A stretch of 44,797 nucleotides of DNA from Streptomyces sp. NP-1717 (GTDB lineage: Bacteria > Actinomycetota > Actinomycetes > Streptomycetales > Streptomycetaceae): positions 1-44,797 of the forward strand of contig NZ_JAAPBF010000037.1 of the NCBI RefSeq assembly GCF_022695985.1, written 5' to 3'. Below the pieces are notes generated by a model, which saw only the letters and a program-made list of their open reading frames with translations, was not told the origin of the DNA and ran no database searches. Of the stretch, positions 1 through 7,763 are shown one piece after another (position 1 is the first letter of the stretch; each line of letters opens with the position of its first letter). The position numbers were made by a program, and so were the translations under genes.

Positions 1-20
1 AGGAGATTAGGAGTTACGGC

Positions 21-1427
21 ATGAGCGCGAGCAACAGCGCACCCTCCCCGGCCGCCGCCACCGCTCAGGACGGCAGCCGCGGCAAGCTGAGGACCTCCCT
101 CGGCGCCGCCGCGGGAACCTGTGTGGAGAACTACGACTTCGTCGCCTACGGCACGGCGTCCGCTCTCTACTTCGGTGATGTCTTCTTCCCCGAGTCCGAC
201 CCCGTCGTCGGCACCCTGCTGGCCTTCGTCACGCTCGGCGTCGGCTTCCTGATGCGCCCCATCGGCGGCGCCGTCGGCGGCCACCTCGGCGACAAGTACG
301 GCCGCAAGCCCGTGCTGGTCACCGCCCTGCTGACGATGGGCATCGCCACGGTCCTGATCGGTGTGCTGCCCACCTACGCGCAGGCCGGCATCATCGCGCC
401 GATCCTGCTGGTGCTGATCCGTATGGTGCAGGGCCTCGCGTTCGGTGCCGAGTGGGGCGGCGCGGTGATGATGGCGTACGAGCACGCGCCGCGCAGGCGG
501 CGCGGTCTGTACGCGGCGATACCCCAGGCGGGCAATCCGCTGGGTATCGCGCTGGCCAACATCGTCTTCCTGCTGTCCGTGAACTTCGACAGCGACTGGG
601 CATGGCGCGTGCCGTTCCTGGCCAGTTCGGTGCTGATCGTGGTCGGCCTGGTCGTCCGGGTGAAGCTGACGGAGTCGCCGGAGTTCGAGGAGACCAAGGC
701 CAGCGGTGAGACCGTCAAGAACCCGCTCGCGACGGTGCTGCGCAACGACTGGCGCAACATCCTGCGGATCATCGCGCTGCGCGTCGTCGAGTCGTGCGCG
801 TACTACCTGACGGCGACCTATCTGCTGTCGTACATCACCGACCGCGACGAGAACGACCGGGGCATCGCCCTCGCGGGCATCGTCATCGCGAGTCTTCTCG
901 CGGTGGGCACGACGGTGCTGTCCGGTGCGCTGACCGACCGGATCGGCCGCCGGAAGCTGTATCTGGCCGGGTGTCTGATGGCGGTCGCCTTCGGCTTCCC
1001 GATGTTCCTGATGGCCAACACCGGCAATCCGCTGCTCGTCGTGCTGATCTATCTGATCGCGATCGGTGTGATCCACGCGGCGCTGACCGGTACGCAGGCC
1101 GCGTGGTTCGCCGAGCTGTTCAAGACCAACACCCGTACGTCCGGCGCCTCGCTGGGCTACCAGGTCGCGGCGTCGGTCGCCGGGTTCGCGCCGTTTCTGG
1201 CCGTGCTGCTGGCCGAGTCGTTCGACTGGGTGGGCCCGGCCGGTTTCTATGTGGTGATCGGACTGGTCGGACTGATCGGCGTGGCGACGACGAAGGAGAC
1301 CTGGGGGGCGCGGGAGCGCGCGGCGGCCGAGGCCGCCGACAGGGCCGAGCAGTCGGAGGGACCCTCGCGGCCTCGCGGAACGAACGAGGCGGCGGCCGGG
1401 TCGGAGGGGACGGCTCGCCGGTCCTGA
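21..1427 (+). CDS. MFS transporter, metabolite:H+ symporter (MHS) branch
   Basis: Proton-coupled importer of the major facilitator superfamily, in the MHS branch with ProP, KgtP and ShiA. It probably takes up a small organic acid or osmolyte across the cytoplasmic membrane; the substrate cannot be read. The loop 2-3 signature GGHLGDKYGRKP lies at residues 86-97, its half-repeat copy (LTDRIGRRKLY) follows in the second half, and the N-terminal VENYDF fits MHS proteins. Twelve hydrophobic segments can be drawn. The last 40 or so residues are a hydrophilic Arg/Glu/Ala-rich tail. At 468 aa the length is normal for the family. The ATG has AGGAG seven bases upstream (9-13). Promoter and any upstream partner lie outside the window, and a strong terminator follows, so this is the last gene of its unit. 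Confidence 0.9.
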   Translation: MSASNSAPSPAAATAQDGSRGKLRTSLGAAAGTCVENYDFVAYGTASALYFGDVFFPESDPVVGTLLAFVTLGVGFLMRPIGGAVGGHLGDKYGRKPVLVTALLTMGIATVLIGVLPTYAQAGIIAPILLVLIRMVQGLAFGAEWGGAVMMAYEHAPRRRRGLYAAIPQAGNPLGIALANIVFLLSVNFDSDWAWRVPFLASSVLIVVGLVVRVKLTESPEFEETKASGETVKNPLATVLRNDWRNILRIIALRVVESCAYYLTATYLLSYITDRDENDRGIALAGIVIASLLAVGTTVLSGALTDRIGRRKLYLAGCLMAVAFGFPMFLMANTGNPLLVVLIYLIAIGVIHAALTGTQAAWFAELFKTNTRTSGASLGYQVAASVAGFAPFLAVLLAESFDWVGPAGFYVVIGLVGLIGVATTKETWGARERAAAEAADRAEQSEGPSRPRGTNEAAAGSEGTARRS

Positions 1428-1462
1428 GTCCGCGCTCCCGGGAGTCCGCGCTCTCGGGGCGG

Positions 1463-1513
1463 GGGCGGTGGTGCGGTGAGGGTCCGGGGGCCGTCACCGC
1501 ACCACCGCCCTTT
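1463..1513 (+). terminator. Intrinsic terminator after the MFS gene
   Basis: A perfect 17-bp stem (1463-1479 pairing with 1494-1510) with a 14-base loop, followed by a short TTT. It lies 35 bases past the transporter stop. Just before it, a 16-bp unit beginning GAGTCCGCGCTC occurs twice in tandem (1426-1457), overlapping the stop codon. Confidence 0.8.
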
Positions 1514-1617
1514 CCGTGGCCGCGTGTTCGGGAATGTTCCGGCCCGTGCCACCCCGTTGCGAGATCGCGGAATCGTTACGTGCGACGGGCCATCCGCGAC
1601 GGCGCCGGCGCCGAATA

Positions 1618-1655
1618 TCTTCTGTGGTGGGTGGGGCCCCATTCACCACGGAAGA
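1618..1655. repeat. 38-bp near-perfect inverted repeat upstream of the hydrolase
   Basis: Arms 1618-1636 and 1637-1655 match at 16 of 19 positions with no spacer; the centre is GGGGCCCC. It ends 22 bases before the GTG of the next gene, so it could be a large dyad operator or a leader hairpin. No regulator gene is adjacent. Confidence 0.6.
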
Positions 1656-1677
1656 CAGAAGAGAGGTCAGGCACCAC

Positions 1678-2385
1678 GTGCCCGTCAGCGACCCCCGTGC
1701 CCCGGTCCCGCCCGCCCTCGCGCTCGACAGGTCGGCCGCGCGGCCCCGAGCCGCCGTGCTCCTGCTGCACGGCGGACGCTCGGAGGGCGTGGAGCCACCA
1801 CCCCGGTTGGGTCTGGCCGCCGCGCGGATGCGGCCGTTCACACGGGCGGTGCTGCGCGCGACCGAGGGGCACGACGTCCTGGTGGGACGGGTCCGCTACC
1901 GGCACCGGGGGTGGAACGGCGCGCGTGCCGACGCCGCGGTGGACGCCCTGCGGGCGCTCGACGAGCTGGAACAGCTCGCCGGTTCGGTACGGGTGGTGCT
2001 GGTCGGTCATTCGATGGGCGGGCGCGCCGCGCTCGCCGTGGCCGGGCACGACCTGGTACGCGGCGTGGTGGGGCTCGCCCCGTGGTGCCCGACCGGGGAG
2101 CCGGTGGACCAGTTGCTGAACCGGCAGGTCGTCCTCGTGCACGGTGACCGGGACCGTACGACCGACCCGCGGGGCAGCCGCGATGTCGTGCGCCGCGCCC
2201 GTGCGGCGGGCGCCGACGCGTGCGCGGTGCTGATGACCGGCGGGGACCACGCGATGCTCCGGCGTGCCGGCGAGTGGCATTCACTCACCGCCGAGCTGGT
2301 CTCGGGTCTGCTCGGTCTCGCTCCGCTGCCCGGTCCGGTACGGCGCGCGTTCGACGAGGGCTGGGACCCGGCTACGAGAGACTGA
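1678..2385 (+). CDS. Small alpha/beta hydrolase (dienelactone hydrolase-like)
   Basis: A 235-residue cytoplasmic alpha/beta-fold hydrolase, probably an esterase or thioesterase of unknown substrate. It has an early HGG oxyanion segment (LLLHGGRSEG), the nucleophile elbow GHSMGG, a likely catalytic Asp in HGDRDRT and a C-terminal His in GGDHAM. No signal peptide or membrane segment is seen. The open frame reaches upstream to 1516, but GTG 1678 was chosen because GAGAGG at 1661-1666 precedes it, the homology begins just after it, and an upstream start would put the 38-bp inverted repeat inside the gene. It converges with the VOC gene. Confidence 0.75.
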   Translation: MPVSDPRAPVPPALALDRSAARPRAAVLLLHGGRSEGVEPPPRLGLAAARMRPFTRAVLRATEGHDVLVGRVRYRHRGWNGARADAAVDALRALDELEQLAGSVRVVLVGHSMGGRAALAVAGHDLVRGVVGLAPWCPTGEPVDQLLNRQVVLVHGDRDRTTDPRGSRDVVRRARAAGADACAVLMTGGDHAMLRRAGEWHSLTAELVSGLLGLAPLPGPVRRAFDEGWDPATRD

Positions 2386-2484
2386 CACGGCGGCGGAGCC
2401 GCCCGGCAGCCGTCGCGCCGGTGATCAGGGCGACCGCGGTACGTGGTCGGACGCTCACCCGTGCGCCGTGCTCGCGGGTCGCAC

Positions 2485-2856
2485 TCAGCCGCGGCCGGTG
2501 TCGATGACGCAGAAGCGGTTGCCTTCGGTGTCGGCGAGGACGACGAAGTCGGGGTCGTCGGGGTAGAGGTCCCAGTCCACGCGTTCGGCGCCGAGGGACA
2601 TCAGGCGCGCCACTTCACCGGCCTGCTCGGCCGCGTCGCTCGCGTAGAGGTCGAGGTGGACACGGGGGTGCTCCTGCACCGGCGTCCCGCTGAGCCCGAG
2701 GGACAGCCCCGGCCCCGTACCGTCGGCGGGGACGAGGACGACCCAGTCGTCCGCCACCTCGCCGTCGCGGGGGACGTAGTCCAGCGCCCGGCTCCAGAAT
2801 TCGGCCGCGCGCCGCACGTCGGAGGCGCCCATCACGATCGTCCCGATGCTGATCAT
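2485..2856 (-). CDS. VOC-family (glyoxalase/bleomycin-resistance fold) protein
   Basis: A 123-residue vicinal-oxygen-chelate domain protein. The N-terminal IGTIVMGASDVRRAAEFW and the C-terminal FVVLADTEGNRFCVID are the paired beta-alpha-beta modules typical of small actinobacterial VOC proteins often labelled glyoxalase. The substrate cannot be told. The open frame extends 68 codons further upstream, but that part is Arg/Ala-rich without family similarity, so ATG 2856 was chosen; no clear ribosome binding site is visible there. It is followed by the convergent hydrolase gene with about 100 bases between. Confidence 0.75.
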   Translation of the reverse strand: MISIGTIVMGASDVRRAAEFWSRALDYVPRDGEVADDWVVLVPADGTGPGLSLGLSGTPVQEHPRVHLDLYASDAAEQAGEVARLMSLGAERVDWDLYPDDPDFVVLADTEGNRFCVIDTGRG

Positions 2857-2995
2857 CCGGCGATGGTGCCAGATCCGCCGGCGTTCGCGCGCGGGATATG
2901 CGCGGCGGCATACGGAAACCCCGGCGGCGTGATCCGTCGATCCCGCCTCCGGGGCTCCTGGTCTCCGTCTTCGCGCCGACGCTTCCCGGCGCCGC

Positions 2996-3253
2996 TCATC
3001 CGCGTTTCGGGGCGTCGCCGTAACGGCGCTCGAAGCGCTCCACACGGCCCGCGGTGTCAAGAACCTGCGAGTTACCGGTGTAGAAGGGGTGGCTCGCCGA
3101 TGATGTCTCGACGTCGACGACGGGGTACCTCTTCCCGTCCTCCCACTCGATCGTCTTGTCCGACTCCGCGGTCGAGCGCGTCAGAAACGCGTAATCGGCT
3201 GCGCGGTCCCGGAAAACCACCGGACGGGATACGGGGTGTATACGAGGCTTCAT
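2996..3253 (-). CDS. rpmE2: 50S ribosomal protein L31 type B (zinc-independent)
   Basis: An 85-residue alternative L31. The start MKPRIHP and the segment SHPFYTG are diagnostic of the type B paralogue. It contains no cysteine at all, so the zinc-binding CxxC of ordinary L31 is missing. In bacteria with both copies, type B L31 replaces the zinc form on the large subunit when zinc is scarce and the gene is normally repressed by Zur. ATG 3253 has AGGAAGGG about eight bases upstream. I searched the 177-base divergent interval to the GNAT gene for a Zur-type palindrome and did not find a convincing one. Confidence 0.93.
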   Translation of the reverse strand: MKPRIHPVSRPVVFRDRAADYAFLTRSTAESDKTIEWEDGKRYPVVDVETSSASHPFYTGNSQVLDTAGRVERFERRYGDAPKRG

Positions 3254-3418
3254 ATGTGATCCCTTCCTGTCGGCGCGCCCGGGGTCTTCTCGACCCCCGG
3301 TATGTCGTTCAACGGTGGGAGGGGGACGGTTATTCCACTGAATTCGACGGGTCCACGAGTGGCCGACGAACAGGCAGTTGGCCCCGTACCGGCCCCGACC
3401 GGTCAGGTGTTCCGGTGA

Positions 3419-3430
3419 TATTCTCAATGT
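3419..3430 (+). promoter_or_regulatory. Possible leaderless promoter of the GNAT gene
   Basis: A -10-like TATTCT at 3419-3424 sits six bases before the ATG at 3431, and there is no Shine-Dalgarno sequence. This is the usual geometry of a leaderless streptomycete transcript. The -35 region is weak. Confidence 0.4.
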
Positions 3431-4024
3431 ATGGCTGACCGAATACATCGGGTCGTTATCGAGGGCTCCCGGATCAGTACTCCCCGGTTGACCCTTCGAC
3501 CGTGGGCACGAGGTGACGCCGAGGCCGCCCTGCTGGTCTACGGCGTGGACGAGGTGTCCCGATGGCTCGCGCCGGCTCTGGAGCCGGTGTCGGACCTGGC
3601 CGCGATGGAGCGCCTCGTCGAGCGGTGGGTGAGCGAGTCGGCCACGCTCGAACCGCCCCAGGGCCGGTGGGCCATTTCCCTGCGCGAGACCGGTGAGGTG
3701 GTCGGTGGGGTGGCTCTGCTGCCGCTCCCCCCGTTGGGCAGCGACCTGGAGATCGGCTGGCAGCTCGCTCCCGGCCTCTGGGGGCAGGGTCTGGCCGCGG
3801 AGGCGGGCCATGCGGTGGCGCATCAGGCCTTCGAGTCGGACGCCGGGGTCGAGGAGCTGTTCGCCGTGGTGCGCCCTCGGAACGTCCGGGGCGCCGCGAC
3901 GGCACGGCGGGTCGGGATGGAGTGGGTCGGCGAGACGGAGAAGTATTACAACCTGCAGTTGCAGGTCTACCGTCTGCGCAAGGGCGATCTCGACGCGGGC
4001 GGTCCCACCGCGGCCTTTCCTTAG
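3431..4024 (+). CDS. GNAT family N-acetyltransferase (RimJ/RimL type)
   Basis: A 197-residue acetyltransferase expected to move acetyl from acetyl-CoA to an amine of a small molecule or protein. [15 protein letters not shown] is the RimJ/RimL-type N-terminal motif. [14 protein letters not shown] is the acetyl-CoA pyrophosphate-binding loop. [14 protein letters not shown] matches the conserved C-terminal helix (usually N-x-x-S-x-x-x-x-x-K-x-G). The acceptor cannot be inferred. No ribosome binding site precedes the ATG. The stop overlaps the stop of the convergent DUF397 gene by four bases (4021-4024). Confidence 0.85.
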   Translation: MADRIHRVVIEGSRISTPRLTLRPWARGDAEAALLVYGVDEVSRWLAPALEPVSDLAAMERLVERWVSESATLEPPQGRWAISLRETGEVVGGVALLPLPPLGSDLEIGWQLAPGLWGQGLAAEAGHAVAHQAFESDAGVEELFAVVRPRNVRGAATARRVGMEWVGETEKYYNLQLQVYRLRKGDLDAGGPTAAFP

Positions 4025-4239
4025 ACCCTGTCCGGCGGATCGTCCGCCCGGGGGTGGGACGTGTGGCGGGTGTGGTCGAAGAAGGCTTTCCAGTGCGCAC
4101 GGGAGAAGCCGAGTACGGCGCCGTGCGGAGAGCGCGAATCACGGATCATGACCCGGTCGGTGTCCCAGGCGAGTTCCACGCAATCGTCGGCGCCGGCATC
4201 GCTGAAGCTGCTCTTGCGCCATGCCCATGACTCAGTCAC
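4021..4239 (-). CDS. DUF397 domain protein
   Basis: A 72-residue protein with the DUF397 core: [17 protein letters not shown] followed by [24 protein letters not shown]. In Streptomyces these small proteins occur in many copies, usually next to a DUF5753 helix-turn-helix regulator, as in the whiJ-type loci where the pair influences development. The likely partner here is the DUF5753 gene on the same strand at 5213-6112, separated by one membrane-protein gene. GTG 4239 was chosen because a perfect AAGGAGG lies six bases upstream; the open frame runs much further but without family similarity. Confidence 0.88.
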   Translation of the reverse strand: MTESWAWRKSSFSDAGADDCVELAWDTDRVMIRDSRSPHGAVLGFSRAHWKAFFDHTRHTSHPRADDPPDRV

Positions 4240-4506
4240 CCACGCCTCCTTGACGATGTGTGCGGAAAGCCTGGTTGGGGCAGCTCGCTGCGGCGGTGCG
4301 ACTCCCGGCCCGACGAATTCGATCAAGTACGCGGAAACGTCGGCACGTTGCTTCAGGATAACAATCGCGCACGGGAAAACGAACATGCCGGATTCCGCCA
4401 TGATCGCGGATGCTGCGTTCACGCCAGATGGCCGTGTGCGCGGCCTTGCGGCGTCGGGTGTGAGGGATACGCTGGCGGCGCAGACGTACCTCAAGGGGGA
4501 TGACCG

Positions 4507-4737
4507 ATGACGCGTTCGATGCTCTCGCGCTCACCTCGCACCACGGGCTGGTTCTGGTCCGGGTACGCCCTGTTGACGGGAATCCTCGCGTTCGGCGCCG
4601 GTTACGGCGCGGCAAGTGCCGCCGGTACGGCGGTGGTCGGCGTCGTCACGGCGCTGGTTCTCACGGCGGCGGCGGGCTGGTGGGCGCCTCCTCTTCTCCG
4701 GTCGGCTCGGCGGGTGCCGCCCCGGCCGGCCGGGTAA
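4507..4737 (+). CDS. Small two-helix membrane protein
   Basis: A 76-residue protein of no recognisable family. It has two hydrophobic segments (about residues 14-37 and 40-62, Gly/Ala/Trp-rich) and a basic proline-rich tail, so it is likely a small inner-membrane protein. An AAGGGGG-type ribosome binding site lies about six bases before ATG 4507. Another ATG at 4500 opens a different frame without membrane character. The last 77 bases overlap the 3' end of the opposing gene at 4661-5050, so one of the two may be shorter than drawn. Confidence 0.5.
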   Translation: MTRSMLSRSPRTTGWFWSGYALLTGILAFGAGYGAASAAGTAVVGVVTALVLTAAAGWWAPPLLRSARRVPPRPAG

Positions 4738-5050
4738 ATCCGGCCCCGGCACCGGGCGTTGCCTCGGACGGACTGATCGCCCCGCGTCCGCCCGACATGA
4801 GGTTCAGCCGGGTCCGCAACCGGGCCACGAGCAGAACGCCCGCCCCGCAGCCCGCCACGCCGAACCAGCCCTGCGGGTTCGGGACCAGGACCGAGAAGAC
4901 GATGTAGAAGGATCCGCCGAGCACCACCGGCGGGATCGTGACGACCCACAGGAGATGGACCGTCCGCGCCCGGAACGGCAGTACGTGGTGAATGATCTCG
5001 TTGCAGATGTGCACCCAGGTTTCGACACCGGGGCGTTTACGTCCTGGCAT
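4661..5050 (-). CDS. Hypothetical membrane protein
   Basis: A 129-residue protein without recognised domain. Two hydrophobic segments follow a basic N-terminus: LLWVVTIPPVVLGGSFYIVF and the Gly/Ala/Val stretch ending GVLLVARL. The C-terminal third is a Pro/Gly/Ala/Glu-rich tail, probably disordered. The start is uncertain: ATG 5050 (MPGRKRPG) has a G-rich stretch upstream, while ATG 5089 adds 13 Gly-rich residues. It lies downstream of the DUF5753 regulator on the same strand, about 160 bases away. Its 3' end overlaps the opposing small gene. Confidence 0.5.
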   Translation of the reverse strand: MPGRKRPGVETWVHICNEIIHHVLPFRARTVHLLWVVTIPPVVLGGSFYIVFSVLVPNPQGWFGVAGCGAGVLLVARLRTRLNLMSGGRGAISPSEATPGAGAGFTRPAGAAPAEPTGEEEAPTSPPPP

Positions 5051-5212
5051 GCCCGTACCCCCGTACCCTCCACCGGCGGCGACGGACACCGCCGCCGGTG
5101 AGAGCCCCCGACCTGTTCATCAGCCACCTCGGTGATCACTCGTCAGAAACCGCGGCATCGGGCGTGGCCGCGGGTGGCGCGTCGCTCAGAGGTAGCGGAT
5201 CGGTCCGGTCTT

Positions 5213-6112
5213 CTACGGCTCGCCGGCCTCGGCCGGGAGCGTCAGGTCCTCGCTCCCTTCACCGATGCGCTCGACGACCTGGCGCAGCACCCGCTCCATG
5301 TCGCCGCCGAGTGCCTGGTCCTCCAGTTCGTAGAAGGCTTCGATGTACTTTCCCGTCACCTCCGGGGCGCTGCTCGCGAACGAATCCCCGCGCGGGTTCT
5401 CCAGATAGACGGAGTCGGGCATGCCCTCCTCGGAGAATTCGAACAGGGTGAAGGGGCCGAGGATGCCCTGGTGCGCGCCCGCGCTGAACGGCATGACCTG
5501 GATGGTGATCCGGGGGTGGGCGGCCAGGTCCGCCAGCCGTTCGAGCTGAGCGCGCATCACGCCCGGTCCGCCGACCTGCCGGCGCAGGACCGACTCGTCG
5601 AGGACCATGAGCAGCTTCGGCCCTTCGTCGCCCTCCAGCAGGTCCTGCCTGGCGAGGCGTGCTTCGACGAGGCGGTCGAGCCGTTCGGGGGAGGTCGCCT
5701 GGGAGGTTCCCGCGACGAGCGCCCGCATGTACTCCTCCGTCTGGAAGAGACCGGGCACCACGAAGAAGTGGAAGCCCCGGATGATCGAGGCCGAGGACTC
5801 CAGGGCGAGGAAGGAGAGGAATTCCTTGCTGAACACGTCGCGGTACTCGCTGAAGGGCATTTTCCGGCTGCCCCGGGCCAATTCCAGCAGCCCTTCGGTC
5901 TTGCGTCGCTCTGTCACCCCGTATTCGGTCAGCAGCGCCTTGAGGTCGTTGACGGTGACCGCGACCTCGCCCGCCTCGATTCTGATGAGCTTCGACGGGC
6001 TCCATTCCATCTTGATGGCGACCTGACGCTGGGTCAGCCCCGCGTTGCCCCGGGCCCTGCGGAGCTCGGTCCGCAGGCGCAGTCGCTGCACGGCGGCACT
6101 CGGCGTGCTCAC
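5213..6112 (-). CDS. XRE-family regulator with DUF5753 domain (WhiJ-like)
   Basis: A 299-residue cytoplasmic DNA-binding protein. A Cro/C1-type helix-turn-helix occupies about residues 10-65 (LRRARGNAGLTQRQVAIKM), and the DUF5753 ligand- or partner-sensing domain fills the rest, with typical VPGLFQTEEYMRA, MVLDESVLRR and ITIQVMPF motifs. Proteins of this type work with DUF397 partners in development and stress control in Streptomyces; the nearest is at 4021-4239. The frame has a GTG at 6121 and another at 6112. GTG 6112 was chosen because GGGAGG is eight bases before it, whereas the ribosome binding site would overlap GTG 6121. The upstream region is AT-rich and shared with the divergent chitinase. 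Confidence 0.9.
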   Translation of the reverse strand: MSTPSAAVQRLRLRTELRRARGNAGLTQRQVAIKMEWSPSKLIRIEAGEVAVTVNDLKALLTEYGVTERRKTEGLLELARGSRKMPFSEYRDVFSKEFLSFLALESSASIIRGFHFFVVPGLFQTEEYMRALVAGTSQATSPERLDRLVEARLARQDLLEGDEGPKLLMVLDESVLRRQVGGPGVMRAQLERLADLAAHPRITIQVMPFSAGAHQGILGPFTLFEFSEEGMPDSVYLENPRGDSFASSAPEVTGKYIEAFYELEDQALGGDMERVLRQVVERIGEGSEDLTLPAEAGEP

Positions 6113-6422
6113 GATTGCCACCTCCCTGCCGCGATGGTCCCATATGCAAGGTAGCAGATAGTCATATTGCCGTAACAGACCTTACCGATAGATGGTTGTC
6201 GATCAAGAAATACCAGGTCAGCGCCCTGCCCTCGATGGAGCGGTACGCGGTACGCCAGGTTTGATGTGCGAACACGCAGATCGCCACCTGGCCGGCAGGT
6301 GGGAGGCGCGTCGCGGGATACCGTATCGGATCTCACACGGCGTCATATGCCGTTCGGTCACGCGTCGCCGGGAACGTGCCGAAGAGTCGGCGTGGCGCCC
6401 TGACACCCCGTTCGCCATGTGC
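6113..6422. other. Divergent intergenic region between regulator and chitinase
   Basis: No gene. The first 80 bases are AT-rich (for example TAGCAGATAGTCATATTG) and probably hold the regulator's promoter. A seven-bp inverted repeat CCACCTG/CAGGTGG lies at 6284-6302. Open frames crossing this part have no coding character. Confidence 0.5.
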
Positions 6423-6451
6423 TTGACAAGGTCTAGACCTTCCTTTTCAAT
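6423..6451 (+). promoter_or_regulatory. Chitinase promoter with embedded DasR (dre) operator
   Basis: A consensus -35 TTGACA (6423-6428), a 17-base spacer and a -10-like TTCAAT (6446-6451). The spacer contains AAGGTCTAGACCTT (6428-6441), a perfect 14-bp palindrome. DasR, the GntR-family N-acetylglucosamine-responsive repressor of Streptomyces, binds sites with core GGTCTAGACC upstream of most chitinase genes. The position between -35 and -10 is suited to repression. Confidence 0.85.
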
Positions 6452-6487
6452 CCAATCGACACACCACCCATGCGCATCTCCTCCTTG

Positions 6488-6511
6488 GCCCTGTCGGCGA
6501 ACCGACAGGGC
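6488..6511 (+). other. Perfect 10-bp hairpin in the chitinase leader
   Basis: Arms 6488-6497 and 6502-6511 pair perfectly around a four-base CGAA loop. It lies in the roughly 90-base untranslated leader, 37 bases before the ATG, and no U-tract follows. It may stabilise the mRNA or modulate translation. Confidence 0.65.
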
Positions 6512-6548
6512 TCCGTGCGCCGTCGGCGCGAAGGGAAAAGATTCAGAG

Positions 6549-7676
6549 ATGTTGAGCAGATCCGGCAGAGGCATTTCCCTCGTACGGTCCGCGATCCTCC
6601 TCGCGGTCGCAGCCCTCGTCGCTACTCTCTTCACCGCTCCGGCCGCCCAGGCGGCCGACGGCCAGATCACCGGTCTGGCCGGCAACTGCGTCGACGTCGC
6701 CGGGGCGAACAACGCCAACGGCACCCCCGTACAGCTCTACGACTGCAACGGCAGCAATGCCCAGCGCTGGTCCAACTCGGGCGACGGCACGCTGCGCGCG
6801 CTCGGCAAGTGTCTGGACGTCTCGGGCAACAGCACCGCCGACGGGGCGCTCGTCCATCTGTGGGACTGCACCGGCGGCGCCAACCAGCGCTGGGTGGTCT
6901 CCGGCGCGAACGACATCGTCAACCCACAGGCGAACAAGTGCCTGGACGTCCAGGACCGCAACTCGGCGAACGGCGCCCGGCTCCAGATATGGACCTGTTC
7001 GGGGCAGTCGAACCAGAAATGGAACGCGCCGCCGAGCGGTGGAGGCGGCAACCCGGGCGGATTCGTGGTCAGCGAGGCGCAGTTCAACCAGATGTTCCCG
7101 AGCCGCAACGGCTTCTACAGCTACAGCGGTCTCACCGCGGCCCTGAGCGCCTACCCGGCCTTCGCCACCACGGGCAGCGACACCGTCAAACGCCAGGAGG
7201 CCGCGGCCTTCCTCGCCAACGTCAGCCACGAGACCGGCGGACTGGTCCACATCGTGGAGCAGAACACGGCCAACTACCCGCACTACTGCGACACTTCGCA
7301 GTCCTACGGCTGCCCGGCCGGCCAGGCCGCCTACTACGGGCGCGGACCCATCCAGCTCAGCTGGAACTTCAACTACAAGGCGGCCGGTGACGCGCTCGGC
7401 ATCAACCTGCTCGCCGACCCGTGGCGCGTGCAGAACGACTCGGCCGTCGCCTGGAAGACCGGCCTCTGGTACTGGAACACCCAGAACGGTCCCGGCACCA
7501 TGACCCCGCACAACGCGATGGTCAACCAGGCCGGCTTCGGCCAGACGATCCGGTCCATCAACGGCTCGCTGGAGTGCGACGGGCGCAACCCCGCGACCGT
7601 CCAGAGCCGGATCAACAACTACCAGCGCTTCACCCAGATCCTGGGCGTCGCGCCCGGCGGCAACCTGTACTGCTGA
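6549..7676 (+). CDS. Secreted family 19 chitinase with ricin-type lectin (CBM13) domain
   Basis: A 375-residue endochitinase. A Sec signal peptide covers about residues 1-35 (hydrophobic LVRSAILLAVAALVATLF, cleavage near AQA-ADG). Next comes a beta-trefoil R-type lectin (about 37-160) with three QxW-type repeats (NAQRW, NQRW, NQKW), a Gly/Pro linker (PPSGGGGNPGG), and a GH19 catalytic domain to the end. HETGG places the likely acid Glu at residue 228 and VEQN a second Glu at 237, the nine-residue spacing seen in Streptomyces GH19 enzymes; GRGPIQLSWNFNY is the conserved substrate-binding segment. ATG 6549 starts the signal peptide; the frame is open much further upstream, through the promoter. 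A lectin rather than the commoner CBM5/CBM16 partner suggests a different polysaccharide target or fungal-wall binding. Confidence 0.93.
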   Translation: MLSRSGRGISLVRSAILLAVAALVATLFTAPAAQAADGQITGLAGNCVDVAGANNANGTPVQLYDCNGSNAQRWSNSGDGTLRALGKCLDVSGNSTADGALVHLWDCTGGANQRWVVSGANDIVNPQANKCLDVQDRNSANGARLQIWTCSGQSNQKWNAPPSGGGGNPGGFVVSEAQFNQMFPSRNGFYSYSGLTAALSAYPAFATTGSDTVKRQEAAAFLANVSHETGGLVHIVEQNTANYPHYCDTSQSYGCPAGQAAYYGRGPIQLSWNFNYKAAGDALGINLLADPWRVQNDSAVAWKTGLWYWNTQNGPGTMTPHNAMVNQAGFGQTIRSINGSLECDGRNPATVQSRINNYQRFTQILGVAPGGNLYC

Positions 7677-7702
7677 CCCGCCGCGGCGGGACGTACGGAG
7701 CC

Positions 7703-7734
7703 TGTGGCCCCGGGGACGCTTCCCCGGGGCCACA
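7703..7734 (+). terminator. Terminator hairpin after the chitinase
   Basis: A perfect 14-bp GC-rich stem (7703-7716 with 7721-7734) and a CGCT loop, 27 bases after the chitinase stop. There is no T-run, as is common in streptomycete terminators. Confidence 0.75.
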
Positions 7735-7763
7735 CGCGATCAGGGCCGCCGTAGGGTGACCGC

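Noticed and set aside
3254..3430. Zur operator for rpmE2
   Set aside because: Expected from family knowledge, but no near-symmetric AT-rich Zur-type site could be found by eye, so it is not annotated.
2996..3823. Longer minus-strand frame running upstream of L31 through the GNAT gene
   Set aside because: L31 type B is complete from MKPRIHP with a ribosome site; the extension is GNAT antisense.
4500..4907. 135-codon frame from ATG 4500
   Set aside because: The ribosome site fits ATG 4507 better, and only the 4507 frame has coherent membrane helices.
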